Source: Saccharothrix sp. ST-888
GTDB taxonomy: Bacteria; Actinomycetota; Actinomycetes; Streptomycetales; Streptomycetaceae
Direction: 5' to 3'
Assembly: GCF_000955975.1 (NCBI RefSeq)
Contig: NZ_JYJF01000007.1
Span: forward strand, 46,449-110,448
Length of the DNA: 64,000 nucleotides
Shown: one piece after another, positions 1-8,311 of the stretch
Numbering within the stretch: the stretch's first letter is position 1
How the letters are laid out: each line of letters starts with the position of its first letter
Program-made: the position numbers and the translations under genes
The notes under the pieces: generated by a model
The model's input: only the letters and a program-made list of their open reading frames with translations
What the model was told of the DNA's origin: nothing
The model's database searches: none

Positions 1-121
1 GCGTTCAGGGGTGTCGAGGATGGCGGGGATGGCTGGGATGTCGGGCGGTGGTGCGGAGCCGCTCGGCCCGCTCCGCGTCGGCAGTGAGGCCAGTGACTCC
101 GGTGGTGAGAGGGGCGGGCAG

Positions 122-517
122 ATGGCAACGCGTGTGTTCTCCGATGAGGAGTTGGAGGCCCTGCGCTCGTTCCCGGCGATCGGCAAGGACGACCTGATCC
201 GCTACTTCACCCTTACCTCGGCGGACGAGGCGTTCTGGCGGAAGTTCCTGCGTCCCCAGACGGTGCTCGGCGCCGCGGTGCAGTTGTGCACGCTGATTCC
301 AGCGACGGGCGCTGCTCGGCTGCTCGCCCGTGAATGTACGACTCCCAGCTCTGTACCCGGGGGCAAAGTAGCTGCGAGTGATGCGGTGGCGGGTTCGACC
401 GCGTCATTGGACATTCCCTTCGGCGTCTTCGGCCCCAGGCGATGGCGGTGGCACGCCCTCCCGTTTCTGGCTGAACTGCGGGACAATTTCTTGGACTTGA
501 CACTACCTCAGGCCTGA
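122..517 (+). pseudogene. Tn3-family transposase, N-terminal fragment (DUF4158)
   Basis: From the ATG at 122, about 58 residues (to roughly 295) match the conserved start of Tn3-family transposases (DUF4158): a 'VFSDEELEALRSFP' opening, then 'YFTLTSADEAFW' and 'LGAAVQLCTL'. After 'QLCTL' the frame stays open to 517 but no longer resembles a transposase, so the roughly 900 missing residues, including the DDE catalytic core, are absent. The fragment cannot catalyse transposition. Either a deletion or an insertion joined unrelated DNA at about 295. No 38-bp Tn3 terminal inverted repeat was recognised, and the window begins just upstream, so one could lie outside. The family assignment rests on remembered conserved motifs. 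Confidence 0.75.
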
Positions 518-542
518 AAAGGTCTTGGGCGAAGGGGGGCGC

Positions 543-1172
543 ATGGGCGCGGCATCAGTGCCGGCAGCAGGCGGTCCGGCCTCAAGGTCTGGTGTTCGGG
601 TGCGCGATCTCGTCCGCGAGATCGTCGCCGATGTCGCACCCGAGGAACTGCCTCTCGTAGAAGGGCTGTGCCAGTCCGACGACGAGAGTGTGGTAAGACG
701 GCTCTCCGGCCGGAACCGGTCGCGTGAGCCGCTCGGCTTCGGGCTGGACGAGGTCACCGCATTGGTCTCTCCGGTGGTGTGGCTCGCCCTGGACGAGGCG
801 GTACGCAAGAGCGTGGGTGCCGCCGTGGGGAGCGCAGGCCGGGGGTCGAGGACGTTGCTGCGCAGGATCTTGCGCAAACCTCCTCCCGCCCGAGTCATGC
901 CCGCCCTGACTGCCGAACAGCTGGACGCCGTACAGCGACGGGTGCAGGAGCTGGCCGCGAACAGCGGCATGGAGGAGGTGGCGGCCGTCGTGCTCGCCGA
1001 GCGAGTGGTGGCGAGGCTGGCCCTGCCCCCGAAAGAGGAGCGCAGAGGCGAGTCACACGCGCAGAACGACACGTCGACGGGCTGCACCTCGCGCTGCGGT
1101 GCGGGAGCGGCGCCATGGCGCTCGCGGCGGTGGTCGTCGCGGTTCTCTGCCGGGGCGACCGGCCGCGCGTGA
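543..1172 (+). CDS. Hypothetical protein (209 aa), possible 3' frameshift
   Basis: The start is set at the ATG at 543, preceded by a purine-rich ribosome-binding site (GAAGGGGGG at about 531-539); a TTG at 525 is the alternative. The product is soluble and mostly helical, with Leu/Val/Arg-rich segments and no recognised domain. The last 40 residues, Arg/Ser-rich and of low complexity, look unlike the rest. Another frame reads through 1115-1273 with a plausible hydrophobic stretch (MALAAVVVAVLC). This could mean a frameshift near 1050-1080 in an originally longer, membrane-anchored protein, or a separate small downstream gene. Function unknown. Confidence 0.55.
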   Translation: MGAASVPAAGGPASRSGVRVRDLVREIVADVAPEELPLVEGLCQSDDESVVRRLSGRNRSREPLGFGLDEVTALVSPVVWLALDEAVRKSVGAAVGSAGRGSRTLLRRILRKPPPARVMPALTAEQLDAVQRRVQELAANSGMEEVAAVVLAERVVARLALPPKEERRGESHAQNDTSTGCTSRCGAGAAPWRSRRWSSRFSAGATGRA

Positions 1173-1297
1173 CCGAGGGATCCGAGGAGCCGCACGGGCG
1201 TCCCGAACCCTCTGCACGGGTACGGGACGGCCGGTCGGCGGGGCGGGTGCAGCGGACTGCGGGGGCTGAGTGAGGGGGCGGTGCGGAAGGGGTCCGG

Positions 1298-2287
1298 CTA
1301 ACCGGCTGCGCCGATCCGGGCCACGTACTTTCCGGTGCCGCGTCCCTCGGCGAGCAGGTCGTGTGCGGCGGGGATGTCGGCCAGGCCGGGCACCTCGGTG
1401 ACCGGCAGGGTGAGCCGGCCGTCGGCGAGGAAGCCCAGGATGCGGCTCACGGCGGCGGCCACCCGGGTGGGGGCATCGGCGACCAGACCGCGGTGGCTGA
1501 ACCCGCTGATGGTGAGGTTGCCGCGGAGCAGCCGCTCGACCGGCGGCAGAGCGTCGATCGGCGCGCCGGTGGCGTTGCCGAACAGGACCACCCGGCCGCC
1601 GGGGGCCGCCAGGTCCAGGTCGAGGCCCAGGGCGGTGGTGCCCAGCGGGTCGAGGACCAGGTCGACACCCCGGCCGCCGGTGGCGGACCGGATCGCCTCG
1701 GTCGGGTCACTGTCGCGGGCGAGGACGAGCTGGTAGCCGGCCCGCTCGGCCTCGGCGATCTTCTCCGGCCGACCGACCGTACCGATCAGCCGGCCCCCGC
1801 CCAGCAGCGGTACCAGCCGGGCGATCGCGGTGCCGATCCCGCCGCTCGCCGAGTGCACCAGCACGGTGTCACCGGGGTTGAACCGCCCGGCCTCGGTCAG
1901 CAGCAGGAGCGAGGTGGCCAGGCCCAGCGGCGTCGCGGCGGCCTCCGCGAGCCCCACCCCGTCCGGCACCGGCACGGTCAACTCGGCTGCGGCGAGCGCG
2001 ATCTCGGACATGCCCGCACCCTTGGGCACCGCCACCACGCGGTCGCCGACGGTGAGGTCGTGGACGTCCGGGCCGAGGGCGCGGACCGTCCCCGAGACCT
2101 CCAGGCCGGGGCGGTGCGGCCAGGACGCGTAGCCGGCGTCGCCCCGGCGGGCCATCACGTCGACGAAGTTCAGTCCGGCGTGGGCGACGTCGATCGTCAC
2201 CTCGCCCGGCCCCGGAACCGGTTCGTCGATCTCTGCCAGCACCGAGTTCTCGGCGCCGCCGGGGGCGGTCATCACCAAGGCACGCAT
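1298..2287 (-). CDS. Zinc-type alcohol dehydrogenase-like NADPH:quinone oxidoreductase (MDR family)
   Basis: This 329-aa protein has the standard two-domain medium-chain dehydrogenase/reductase layout. It has an N-terminal GroES-like domain ('EVTIDVAHAGLNFVDVMARRG', then 'RPGLEVSGTVRALG') and a Rossmann domain with the nucleotide-binding turn 'VLVHSASGGIGTAIA' at about residues 144-158. The structural-zinc cysteine cluster is missing, as in zeta-crystallin-type quinone oxidoreductases, so NADPH-dependent reduction of quinones or enones is the likely reaction. Length is typical for the family. It is transcribed divergently from an ArsR-type regulator with only 109 bp between the starts, which suggests the regulator represses it. 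Confidence 0.88.
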   Translation of the reverse strand: MRALVMTAPGGAENSVLAEIDEPVPGPGEVTIDVAHAGLNFVDVMARRGDAGYASWPHRPGLEVSGTVRALGPDVHDLTVGDRVVAVPKGAGMSEIALAAAELTVPVPDGVGLAEAAATPLGLATSLLLLTEAGRFNPGDTVLVHSASGGIGTAIARLVPLLGGGRLIGTVGRPEKIAEAERAGYQLVLARDSDPTEAIRSATGGRGVDLVLDPLGTTALGLDLDLAAPGGRVVLFGNATGAPIDALPPVERLLRGNLTISGFSHRGLVADAPTRVAAAVSRILGFLADGRLTLPVTEVPGLADIPAAHDLLAEGRGTGKYVARIGAAG

Positions 2288-2324
2288 CTGTGGATCCCCT
2301 CCTGCGAGTACGATGTCTTTCGAA

Positions 2325-2373
2325 GTTCTACGAACGACGAAATTACTACCACGGCTATTCGATGAATGTCGAA
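2325..2373. promoter_or_regulatory. Candidate ArsR-type operator in divergent promoter
   Basis: The AT-rich 109-bp gap between the oxidoreductase and the regulator holds two short inverted repeats: GTTC-TAC-GAAC at 2325-2335 and TTCGA-N6-TCGAA at 2358-2373. They lie between divergent genes where an autoregulatory winged-helix repressor would act on both promoters. Binding is inferred from position and symmetry only. Confidence 0.45.
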
Positions 2374-2396
2374 CATCGCTGTTCAGGAGGTTTCCC

Positions 2397-2765
2397 TTGG
2401 TCCGCTCGCAGCAGCGCCGCACCCCGCTCCACCATCCGGACGTCGAGGAGATCGACCTGCTCGACGTCCTGCACGCCCTCGCCGACCCCACCCGGATGAC
2501 CATCGTCCAGACCCTCTGGGCCGAACCCGAGCGGGCCTGCGGGACCTTCCCGGTCGATGTCGCGCCCTCCACGCTCAGCCACCACTTCAAGGTGCTCCGC
2601 GAGTCCGGGGTCATCCGCCAGCGCGGCGAGGCCAACCGGCGGTTGAACGAGCTGCGCCGCGACGAACTCCAGGCGCGCTTCCCCGGCGTCCTCGACGCGA
2701 TCCTCGCCGCAGCGGGCCCGATCGAGCCCGGCCCCGTCGAGCCGGACCCCGTCAAGGCCGGCTGA
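2397..2765 (+). CDS. ArsR-family winged-helix transcriptional regulator
   Basis: The start is placed at TTG 2397 because a perfect AGGAGG (2385-2390) lies six bases upstream; an ATG at 2313 has no comparable site and would run through the operator region. The 122-aa product carries the ArsR/HTH_20 signature 'LHALADPTRMTIVQTL', followed by the recognition-helix motif 'APSTLSHHFKVLRESGVIRQR'. No metal-binding CxC pair is present, only one Cys near 'ACGTFP', so a metal sensor is unlikely and a redox or small-molecule ligand is more plausible. The Pro-rich C-terminus is probably disordered. It probably represses the divergent oxidoreductase and itself. Confidence 0.85.
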   Translation: MVRSQQRRTPLHHPDVEEIDLLDVLHALADPTRMTIVQTLWAEPERACGTFPVDVAPSTLSHHFKVLRESGVIRQRGEANRRLNELRRDELQARFPGVLDAILAAAGPIEPGPVEPDPVKAG

Positions 2766-2819
2766 AGCGGCGCGCCCGGCGCGGGGTGCCGGCCTGGCGC
2801 CGGGCCGGGAGGAGCCCGG

Positions 2820-3740
2820 TCACGCCTCCCGGTCGAGGAACCGGGTCAGGCGGTCGTTCAGCGGGCCCGGGTCGGTCATCGGCATGGCGTGGTGCGAGAG
2901 GCCGGGCAGCACCTCGGCCTCGACGTGCGGGAGCAGCGCCCGGGCGGCGGCCGCGACCCGTGCGCCGTCGTGGGTGCGGCTGCGTTCCGCCGTCAGTACC
3001 AGGGTCGGGACGGTCAGTGCCCGCAGTTGCCCGGCCGACGGGCGTGGGCCGGTGACGGGCTTCGAGCGCGGGAAGTCGGCCGTGCCCAGTGCATGGACGG
3101 TCGACCAGGCGGGGTCGATCAGTCCGGCGGCCGGTGCCCCGCCGGTCTCCCAGGCGATGAAGTCGCGGGCCCGCGCGGCGGTCGGACGGAGCAGGAGCGG
3201 AACCGCCCGCAGCAGATAGCCCGGCCGGAACCCGGCGAAGCACTGGGTCGGGTCCAGCAGGGCGAGCCGGGTGACCCGGTGCGGGGCGTGCAGCGCGTAG
3301 CCGAGGGCCATCCAGCCGCCGTACGAGTGGCCGACCATGGCGGTCGTGGCGAGGCCGAGCCGGTCGAGGACGCTGTCCAGCCATCCGGCCAGGTCCTCGG
3401 CGCGCCGGATCGGACGGCCGTGGCGGACGCTGCGCCCCGCGTCGCCGATCAGGTCGACGGCGTACACGCGGTGGGTGGCCGCGAGCGCCGCGACGTTCGC
3501 GTACCAGACCGTCGAGGTGGCGCCGCCGCTGGGCAGCAGCACCACAGGGCGGCCGTCCGCAGGTCCGCAGGCGTTGATTCGCGTGGTTCCGTACTCGGAC
3601 CGGCAGTCGATCGGCGTCGCCGGGAGAGGCCATCTGGCCAGCGCGGCGTCGTAGGCGGCGAGGAAGGCCGCCTCGGTGCCGGGTGTCCGGAACTCCGGGC
3701 GCTCGGACGCTCGGGTGGTCCGGCTGGTGGAAGTGCTCAT
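2820..3740 (-). CDS. Alpha/beta-fold hydrolase
   Basis: This 306-aa cytosolic hydrolase has no signal peptide. The fold is clear from 'GRPVVLLPSGGATSTVWYANVAALA' (oxyanion region), the nucleophile elbow 'MVGHSYGGWMAL' with Ser in G-H-S-Y-G, a late acidic strand 'PTLVLTAERSRTHDG', and the catalytic His in 'LPGLSHHAMPM'. Its substrate cannot be read from sequence. The first 18 residues are Ser/Thr/Arg-rich and may not be structured. It is divergent from a marR gene across a 126-bp gap holding a near-perfect palindrome, so MarR control is likely. Confidence 0.85.
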   Translation of the reverse strand: MSTSTSRTTRASERPEFRTPGTEAAFLAAYDAALARWPLPATPIDCRSEYGTTRINACGPADGRPVVLLPSGGATSTVWYANVAALAATHRVYAVDLIGDAGRSVRHGRPIRRAEDLAGWLDSVLDRLGLATTAMVGHSYGGWMALGYALHAPHRVTRLALLDPTQCFAGFRPGYLLRAVPLLLRPTAARARDFIAWETGGAPAAGLIDPAWSTVHALGTADFPRSKPVTGPRPSAGQLRALTVPTLVLTAERSRTHDGARVAAAARALLPHVEAEVLPGLSHHAMPMTDPGPLNDRLTRFLDREA

Positions 3741-3768
3741 GGTGTGCCCCCGGATCTGGCAGGATCTA

Positions 3769-3793
3769 CTTGCCGAGCAACAGTCTCGGCAAG
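3769..3793. promoter_or_regulatory. MarR-type palindromic operator
   Basis: Perfect 9-bp arms CTTGCCGAG (3769-3777) and CTCGGCAAG (3785-3793) flank a 7-nt spacer. A second nested palindrome, TTGC-CGA-GCAA, covers 3770-3780. The element lies between the divergent hydrolase and marR starts and has the TTGCC...GGCAA form common for MarR dimers. It is the best operator candidate in this part of the window. Confidence 0.7.
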
Positions 3794-3866
3794 CAATACA
3801 CTCGCTGATCGAGATAATAGATTGGCGAGGTATCTGGCGGAAGCCGTTGCGGACGGAAGAAGGACC

Positions 3867-4367
3867 ATGGGGACGGAGAAGGGCTCGGCGGGCACCGCCG
3901 ACGGCTCGATGCAGCTGGTGCACCTGCTGCGTGCGCTCACCGTCGAACTCGACCTGCTCGGCGGCGAGTTCGCGGGCCTGCACGGACTGCACCCGACCGA
4001 TCTGCGGGCCCTGATCGCCCTGCTGGACGCCGCCCGGGCCGGTACGCAGCTGACACCCGGCCGACTGGGGGAGCAACTGCACCTCAACTCGGCCGGGACG
4101 ACGGCGCTGGTCGACCGGCTGGAACGGCTCGGGCTCATCCGGCGGGTGCGGGACACCGGGGACCGCCGCCGGGTGCTGCTCGTGGTCGAGGAGCGGGCGA
4201 TGGAGCTCGGGCAGTCGTTCTTCGGCCCGTTGATCGGCGGGATGGTGGCGGCCCTCGGCGACTTCGACGCCGCCGAACTGGCGGCGGCCCGCCGCTTCCT
4301 GGTCACGATGGCCCAGGTCGTCGCGGCCACCCGGGAGGGTCCGGCCGGCGGAGCCGCAGTGCGGTGA
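3867..4367 (+). CDS. MarR-family transcriptional regulator
   Basis: A 166-aa winged-helix protein starting at ATG 3867, after GAAGAAGGA at about 3856-3864. The MarR core is visible: helix 'LHPTDLRALIALLDAA', recognition helix 'LGEQLHLNSAGTTALVDRLERLGLIRR', and the wing 'RDTGDRRRVLLVVEERA' with the conserved D-x-R-D/R-R pattern. The helical ends would form the dimer interface. It is divergent from an alpha/beta hydrolase and presumably represses both genes through the palindrome at 3769-3793 until a ligand binds. A strong hairpin follows the stop. Confidence 0.88.
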   Translation: MGTEKGSAGTADGSMQLVHLLRALTVELDLLGGEFAGLHGLHPTDLRALIALLDAARAGTQLTPGRLGEQLHLNSAGTTALVDRLERLGLIRRVRDTGDRRRVLLVVEERAMELGQSFFGPLIGGMVAALGDFDAAELAAARRFLVTMAQVVAATREGPAGGAAVR

Positions 4368-4392
4368 TCCGAAGCGGCAGCCGATGCGCGGA

Positions 4393-4439
4393 ACGGCCCC
4401 GGGCCCACCGGAGGGGAGATCCGGTGGGCCCGGGGCCGT
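4393..4439. terminator. Strong bidirectional hairpin terminator
   Basis: A perfect 19-bp GC-rich stem (4393-4411 pairing with 4421-4439) with a 9-nt loop sits between the convergent marR and glycosyltransferase genes. It has no U tract, as is usual for Streptomyces terminators, and can serve both strands. Confidence 0.8.
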
Positions 4440-4452
4440 CGAGCGCGCCGCG

Positions 4453-6789
4453 TCAGCCGGTGACCGGCGCCGTCAGGTCGTACACCGTGGTGGTGCCGAC
4501 GGTCCTGGCGGTGTAGTGGGCGGCCACCCAGGTGGCGATCTGCTCGGACTCCGAGCTCGAACCGCCGCGCATGGCACCGCCGTTGGGACGGGAGCCCACC
4601 GCGCTGCCCGAGCCCTCGCCGGTGGCCGAGCGTGCGCCCGCGCCCATGCCGCCACCCCCGCCGGAGCCGATGAAGTAGTGGATCCTCCCCTCCTTCACGT
4701 ACTGCTGGAAGCCCGCCAGGCTCAGCGAGGGGTCGGTGCCGTTGAAGCCGCCCAGGGCCATCACCGGTTCGCCGGTGGCGAGTTGGTAGCTGGCCTGGTT
4801 CTGCGACCCGACGGTCGCCGCGACCCAGGTGTACGAACCGGCGTTCTGCTTGAGCAGCGCGGCGAGCTCGCTGCTGACCCGGGCGCCGTTGAGCAGCCCG
4901 CCCATGCCGCCGCCGCCCATACCGCCCATGCCGCTGCCCATGCCGCCGCGCCCGAACTCCCGCCAGGATCCGGCAGCGCCGCCCTGGCCGTTCTGGAAAC
5001 CCTGACCGCGCGGGCCGCCGAAGCCGCCCGGGAACCCGCCGCCGGGGAACCCGCCCTGCTGGCCGCCTGCCCGGCCGGCGCGCTGCCCGCCCTGGCCGCC
5101 GAAGCCGCCGGGGAAGCCGCCGCGTCCGCCGCGCCCGAAGCCGTCGCCGCTGGACACCCTGGGCCCGGCCGTCACGATCGAGCCGGTGTGCGCGGTCGCG
5201 ACGGTGTCCAGCGCGTAGGCCGTCGGACCGCCGAACGCGGCTGCCAGCCCGGCCAGGCCGACCACCGCCGCCACCCGCCCGGCCAGTCGGCCCGCCAGCA
5301 GCAGGGCCGCCGCCGCCAGCAGACCGCCCACCAGCACGGCCCACCGCAGCCACGGCAGGAACGTGGAGCTCCGGCCCAGCAGGACGTACGACCACACCGC
5401 CGTGCCCGCCACGACCACGGCCAGCAGCACCGCGTACGGCAGCCGCCTGCGGGCCCGCCAGAGTCCGTCCGCGCCCATGCCGACCAGGGCGGCGACGGCG
5501 GGGGAGAGGGCGACCGTGTAGTACTGGTGGAAGATGCCCGACATGAAGCTGAAGACCAGGCCGGTGCAGAGCAGCCAGCTGCCCCAGACCAGGAAGGCGG
5601 TCCGGGCGCTGTCGGTACGGGGGTGACGCCGGGTCGCCCAGAGGCCGAGGACCAGCAGGACCAGGGCGGCCGGGATCAGCCAGGCGATCTGGCCGCCGAT
5701 GTCGCTGCCGAAGAGCCGGGTGATGCCGGTGGTGCCCCACTGGCCGGTCCCGCCGCCACCGCCGGCGGCTGCGGGTCCGCCGCCGACGCTGCCGCGCTCG
5801 TTGCCGGTCAGCCGGCCGAGGCCGTTGTAGCCCAGCGTGACCGACAGGAAGCTGTTGTCCTGCGAGCCGCCGATGTACGGGCGGGAGGAGGCCGGGGTCA
5901 GCTCGGCGATCGCCACCCACCACCCGGCGGAGACCAGCAGCGCCAGCCCGCCGAGCAGCAGTTGGCCCACCCGGCGCCAGAGTCCGGTCGGTGCCACCAC
6001 CAGGTGGATCAGTGCGAAGGCGGGCAGGATCAGGAACGCCGCCAGCGTCTTGGTGAGGAAGGCGAAGCCGAACATCACGCCGACGAAGACCAGCCACCGC
6101 GTGCTCGCGGTCTCGGTGGCCCGTACCAGCCCGTACGCGGCGAGCGAGAGCAGCAGCACCAGCAGCGCGTCCGGGTTGTTGAAGCGGAACATCAGCGCTG
6201 CGACCGGGGTGAGCGCCATCGCGGCGCCCGCGACCAGTCCGCCCAGCGCCGAGAAGCGGCGGCGCACCGTCGCGTAGACCGTGCCGACCGTGGCGACCGC
6301 CATCAGCGCCTGCGGGGCGAGCAGGCTGAAGGAGTTGAGCCCGAGGACGCGGGCCGATATCTCCATCGGCCACAGGAACAGCGGGGGCTTGTCCACGGTG
6401 ATGAAGTTCGCGGAGTCCGAGGAGCCGTAGAAGAACGCCTTCCAGCTCTGGGTGCCCGCCTGCACGGCGGCCGAGTAGAAGGCGTTGGCCCAGCCGGAGA
6501 CCGAGATGTTCCACAGGTAGAGCACGGCGGTCGCGGCCAGCAGGGCGAGCAGCGCGGGGCGGACCCACTGCGGGTCGTCCGGGCGGCCGCGCCAGGCGCG
6601 GGCGGGGAGGGTCTGCAGCCGCCCGGCCCAGGAGGACGGCCCCTTGGGGCCGGCTGCGGGCGGGTCGGACGGCGGGAAGAGCGGTTCGGCCGTGACGCTC
6701 GGGACGCTCGTCGGGGGGCCCGGCGGCGGGTAGTTCGCGGCCTCGGGCCACGGTTCTTCGGTCAGAGGGACGGAACTGGTCGAGGTCAT
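4453..6789 (-). CDS. Membrane glycosyltransferase, GT39/ArnT-like
   Basis: A 778-aa polytopic membrane protein. After a cytosolic Pro-rich N-terminus, the PMT_2/ArnT signature appears in the first extracytoplasmic loop, with 'SANFITVDKPP' (acidic catalytic region and D-K-P-P motif) at about residues 125-135. At least ten hydrophobic helices follow to about residue 540. The C-terminal part is extracytoplasmic: a Gly-rich region with repeated GGFPGG-type units (about 580-660), then a folded tail 'WVAAHYTARTVGTTTVYDL'. It probably transfers a sugar from a polyprenyl-phosphate donor to a cell-surface acceptor, using a lipid-linked rather than nucleotide-linked donor. Acceptor unknown. Confidence 0.82.
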   Translation of the reverse strand: MTSTSSVPLTEEPWPEAANYPPPGPPTSVPSVTAEPLFPPSDPPAAGPKGPSSWAGRLQTLPARAWRGRPDDPQWVRPALLALLAATAVLYLWNISVSGWANAFYSAAVQAGTQSWKAFFYGSSDSANFITVDKPPLFLWPMEISARVLGLNSFSLLAPQALMAVATVGTVYATVRRRFSALGGLVAGAAMALTPVAALMFRFNNPDALLVLLLSLAAYGLVRATETASTRWLVFVGVMFGFAFLTKTLAAFLILPAFALIHLVVAPTGLWRRVGQLLLGGLALLVSAGWWVAIAELTPASSRPYIGGSQDNSFLSVTLGYNGLGRLTGNERGSVGGGPAAAGGGGGTGQWGTTGITRLFGSDIGGQIAWLIPAALVLLVLGLWATRRHPRTDSARTAFLVWGSWLLCTGLVFSFMSGIFHQYYTVALSPAVAALVGMGADGLWRARRRLPYAVLLAVVVAGTAVWSYVLLGRSSTFLPWLRWAVLVGGLLAAAALLLAGRLAGRVAAVVGLAGLAAAFGGPTAYALDTVATAHTGSIVTAGPRVSSGDGFGRGGRGGFPGGFGGQGGQRAGRAGGQQGGFPGGGFPGGFGGPRGQGFQNGQGGAAGSWREFGRGGMGSGMGGMGGGGMGGLLNGARVSSELAALLKQNAGSYTWVAATVGSQNQASYQLATGEPVMALGGFNGTDPSLSLAGFQQYVKEGRIHYFIGSGGGGGMGAGARSATGEGSGSAVGSRPNGGAMRGGSSSESEQIATWVAAHYTARTVGTTTVYDLTAPVTG

Positions 6790-6936
6790 GGCACCACGCT
6801 CGGGTGCCTCGCTGAGATTCCGATGAGTCCCAGCTATGAGCGTGGTGTGATCTCGGCCGGGGCCGGGGCCGGGGCCGGGTCCGAGTCCTGGGGATCGGGA
6901 CCCCGGCTCCGAGACCCGCAGTCCGGGCGGGGCCGA

Positions 6937-8067
6937 CTACGCGGGCTTCGCCGGCTGAGGCGGCGTCAGGCGCTTGCCCAGCCACTCCAGCGCGGGCGGG
7001 ATCTCCCGGGTCCAGGTGTGGAAGTTGTGGCCGCCGCTGTCCAGGGTGATGGTGGACATCGCGGTCGGGGCCTTGAACGCGGCGACCATCTTCTGGGTCG
7101 CGGCGTAGTTCTCCTCGTTGGGGCTGGTCGCCAGCAGCAGCGAGACCGGGGCGGCGGGCTTGTTCTTCAGCCGCCACAGCAGGTCGTTCTCCCGCTTGAG
7201 CTCGGCGTTCCCACCGAACAGGTCGCCGGTGGTGGGGTCGTTGGAGACGTTGTAGTAGCCGGAGTAGGACGCGGCCGCCCGGTACGCGTCCGGCTTGCGC
7301 AGCGCGAACTTCAGTGCGCAGTAGCCGCCGGTGGAGTCACCCATCGCCGCGCGCGCGTCGGGCCGGTCCAGTACCCGGTAGTCGGCGGACATCGCCTTCG
7401 GCAGGTCCTCGGTGAAGAAGGTCTCGACCTTCGGTCCGCCGGGGATGTCCATGCACTCGGTGTCGCGGTTGCCGGAGAGCGTCGGCTGCATCATCACCAG
7501 GACGGTGGGCGGCAGTTGCTTGCTCTCGATCGCCTTGAGCGCGGACGCCGGGTACTGGAGCAGGCTGATCAGCTTCTCCGCGTTCCCCGGGTACCCGGAG
7601 AGCACCAGTGCCATCGGGAACCGCTGGCCGGAGTAGCCGGGCTGGAAGTACTGCGGCGGCAGGTAGACGTACCCCTTCCCGACCAGGCCGGAGCCGTCAC
7701 CGCTGATCCGCACCTGCTGGATCAGGCCGGACTGCTCCTTGGCCGAGCCCTGCGCGGAGTACATCTTCTGCTCGCCGGTGACCGAGATCGCCTTGCCGCC
7801 CGGCTTGTGGTCGACCACCGTGCCGGGGGCGCCGTCCAGACCGAGCAGGTCGCTCCAGGTGCTGAAGAAGCCGAAGTACGAGTTGGCCACCAGTGCGAGC
7901 GCGGCCAGTACCGAGATCTGGGTCACGAGGAACGCGCCGATCCTGCCCGTCCAGGCGCGCCAGCTCCGCCCGCCCAGCCGGGGCCAGAGCCACATCGTGG
8001 CGGCGAAGACGGCGATCGCCAGCACAGTGGCGATGATCTGCAGCGGAATTCCGGTCAGGCTTGGCAC
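6937..8067 (-). CDS. Membrane-anchored esterase (esterase D / mycolyltransferase-like fold)
   Basis: The start is taken as GTG 8067, giving 376 aa that open directly with hydrophobic helices (LQIIATVLAIAVFAATMWLW and a second near 'IGAFLVTQISVLAALALVA'). The domain that follows therefore sits outside the membrane. It matches the esterase PF00756 type: 'GKGYVYLPPQYFQPGYSGQRFPMALVLSGYPG', nucleophile elbow 'AAMGDSTGGYCALKFAL' with Ser in G-D-S-T-G-G, and a late His in 'LDSGGHNFHTWTREIPPALEWL'. Streptomycetes lack mycolic acids, so a general surface acyl-esterase role is more likely than mycolyl transfer. It lies downstream of, and in the same direction as, no close partner gene. Confidence 0.78.
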   Translation of the reverse strand: MPSLTGIPLQIIATVLAIAVFAATMWLWPRLGGRSWRAWTGRIGAFLVTQISVLAALALVANSYFGFFSTWSDLLGLDGAPGTVVDHKPGGKAISVTGEQKMYSAQGSAKEQSGLIQQVRISGDGSGLVGKGYVYLPPQYFQPGYSGQRFPMALVLSGYPGNAEKLISLLQYPASALKAIESKQLPPTVLVMMQPTLSGNRDTECMDIPGGPKVETFFTEDLPKAMSADYRVLDRPDARAAMGDSTGGYCALKFALRKPDAYRAAASYSGYYNVSNDPTTGDLFGGNAELKRENDLLWRLKNKPAAPVSLLLATSPNEENYAATQKMVAAFKAPTAMSTITLDSGGHNFHTWTREIPPALEWLGKRLTPPQPAKPA

Positions 8068-8163
8068 CCGCCGATCGTAGTTGACCTCCCGGACCAGCCT
8101 CGGGCGCCCCCCTCGCCGCCGGTCGCGCACCACTGAAGGGCAGGTCGGACGGGGTGCCGGTGC

Positions 8164-8193
8164 TGCGGGTGCCCGGGGTGCGGGTGCCCGGGC
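8164..8193. repeat. Two tandem 15-bp copies in a divergent promoter gap
   Basis: A TGCGGGTGCCCGGG unit repeats head to tail with a 15-bp period (8164-8178 and 8179-8193, last base different). It lies in the 244-bp gap between the divergent esterase and pyrimidine-reductase-like genes. It could be a regulatory site or simple slippage; nothing decides between them. Confidence 0.5.
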
Positions 8194-8311
8194 TGACCGT
8201 CCTGGACGCCGCCCCGGCAGGGGCGCCGGCCGGTCGCGCCCCGAGGTGCCCGTGGCCGGTCCGGTCGAGTTGGTGGCCCCACGGCGGGGCGGGGGTGGCA
8301 GACTGGTCGGC

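Noticed and set aside
1361..2365. Long plus-strand frame opposite the quinone oxidoreductase
   Set aside because: Its product is Gly/Gln/Arg-rich low-complexity sequence, typical of an antisense frame over a GC-rich gene; the minus-strand protein matches a known family throughout.
4384..8136. A 1250-codon plus-strand frame across the GT39 and esterase genes
   Set aside because: It is the reverse of two well-supported genes, and its translation is low-complexity with no domain or membrane pattern.
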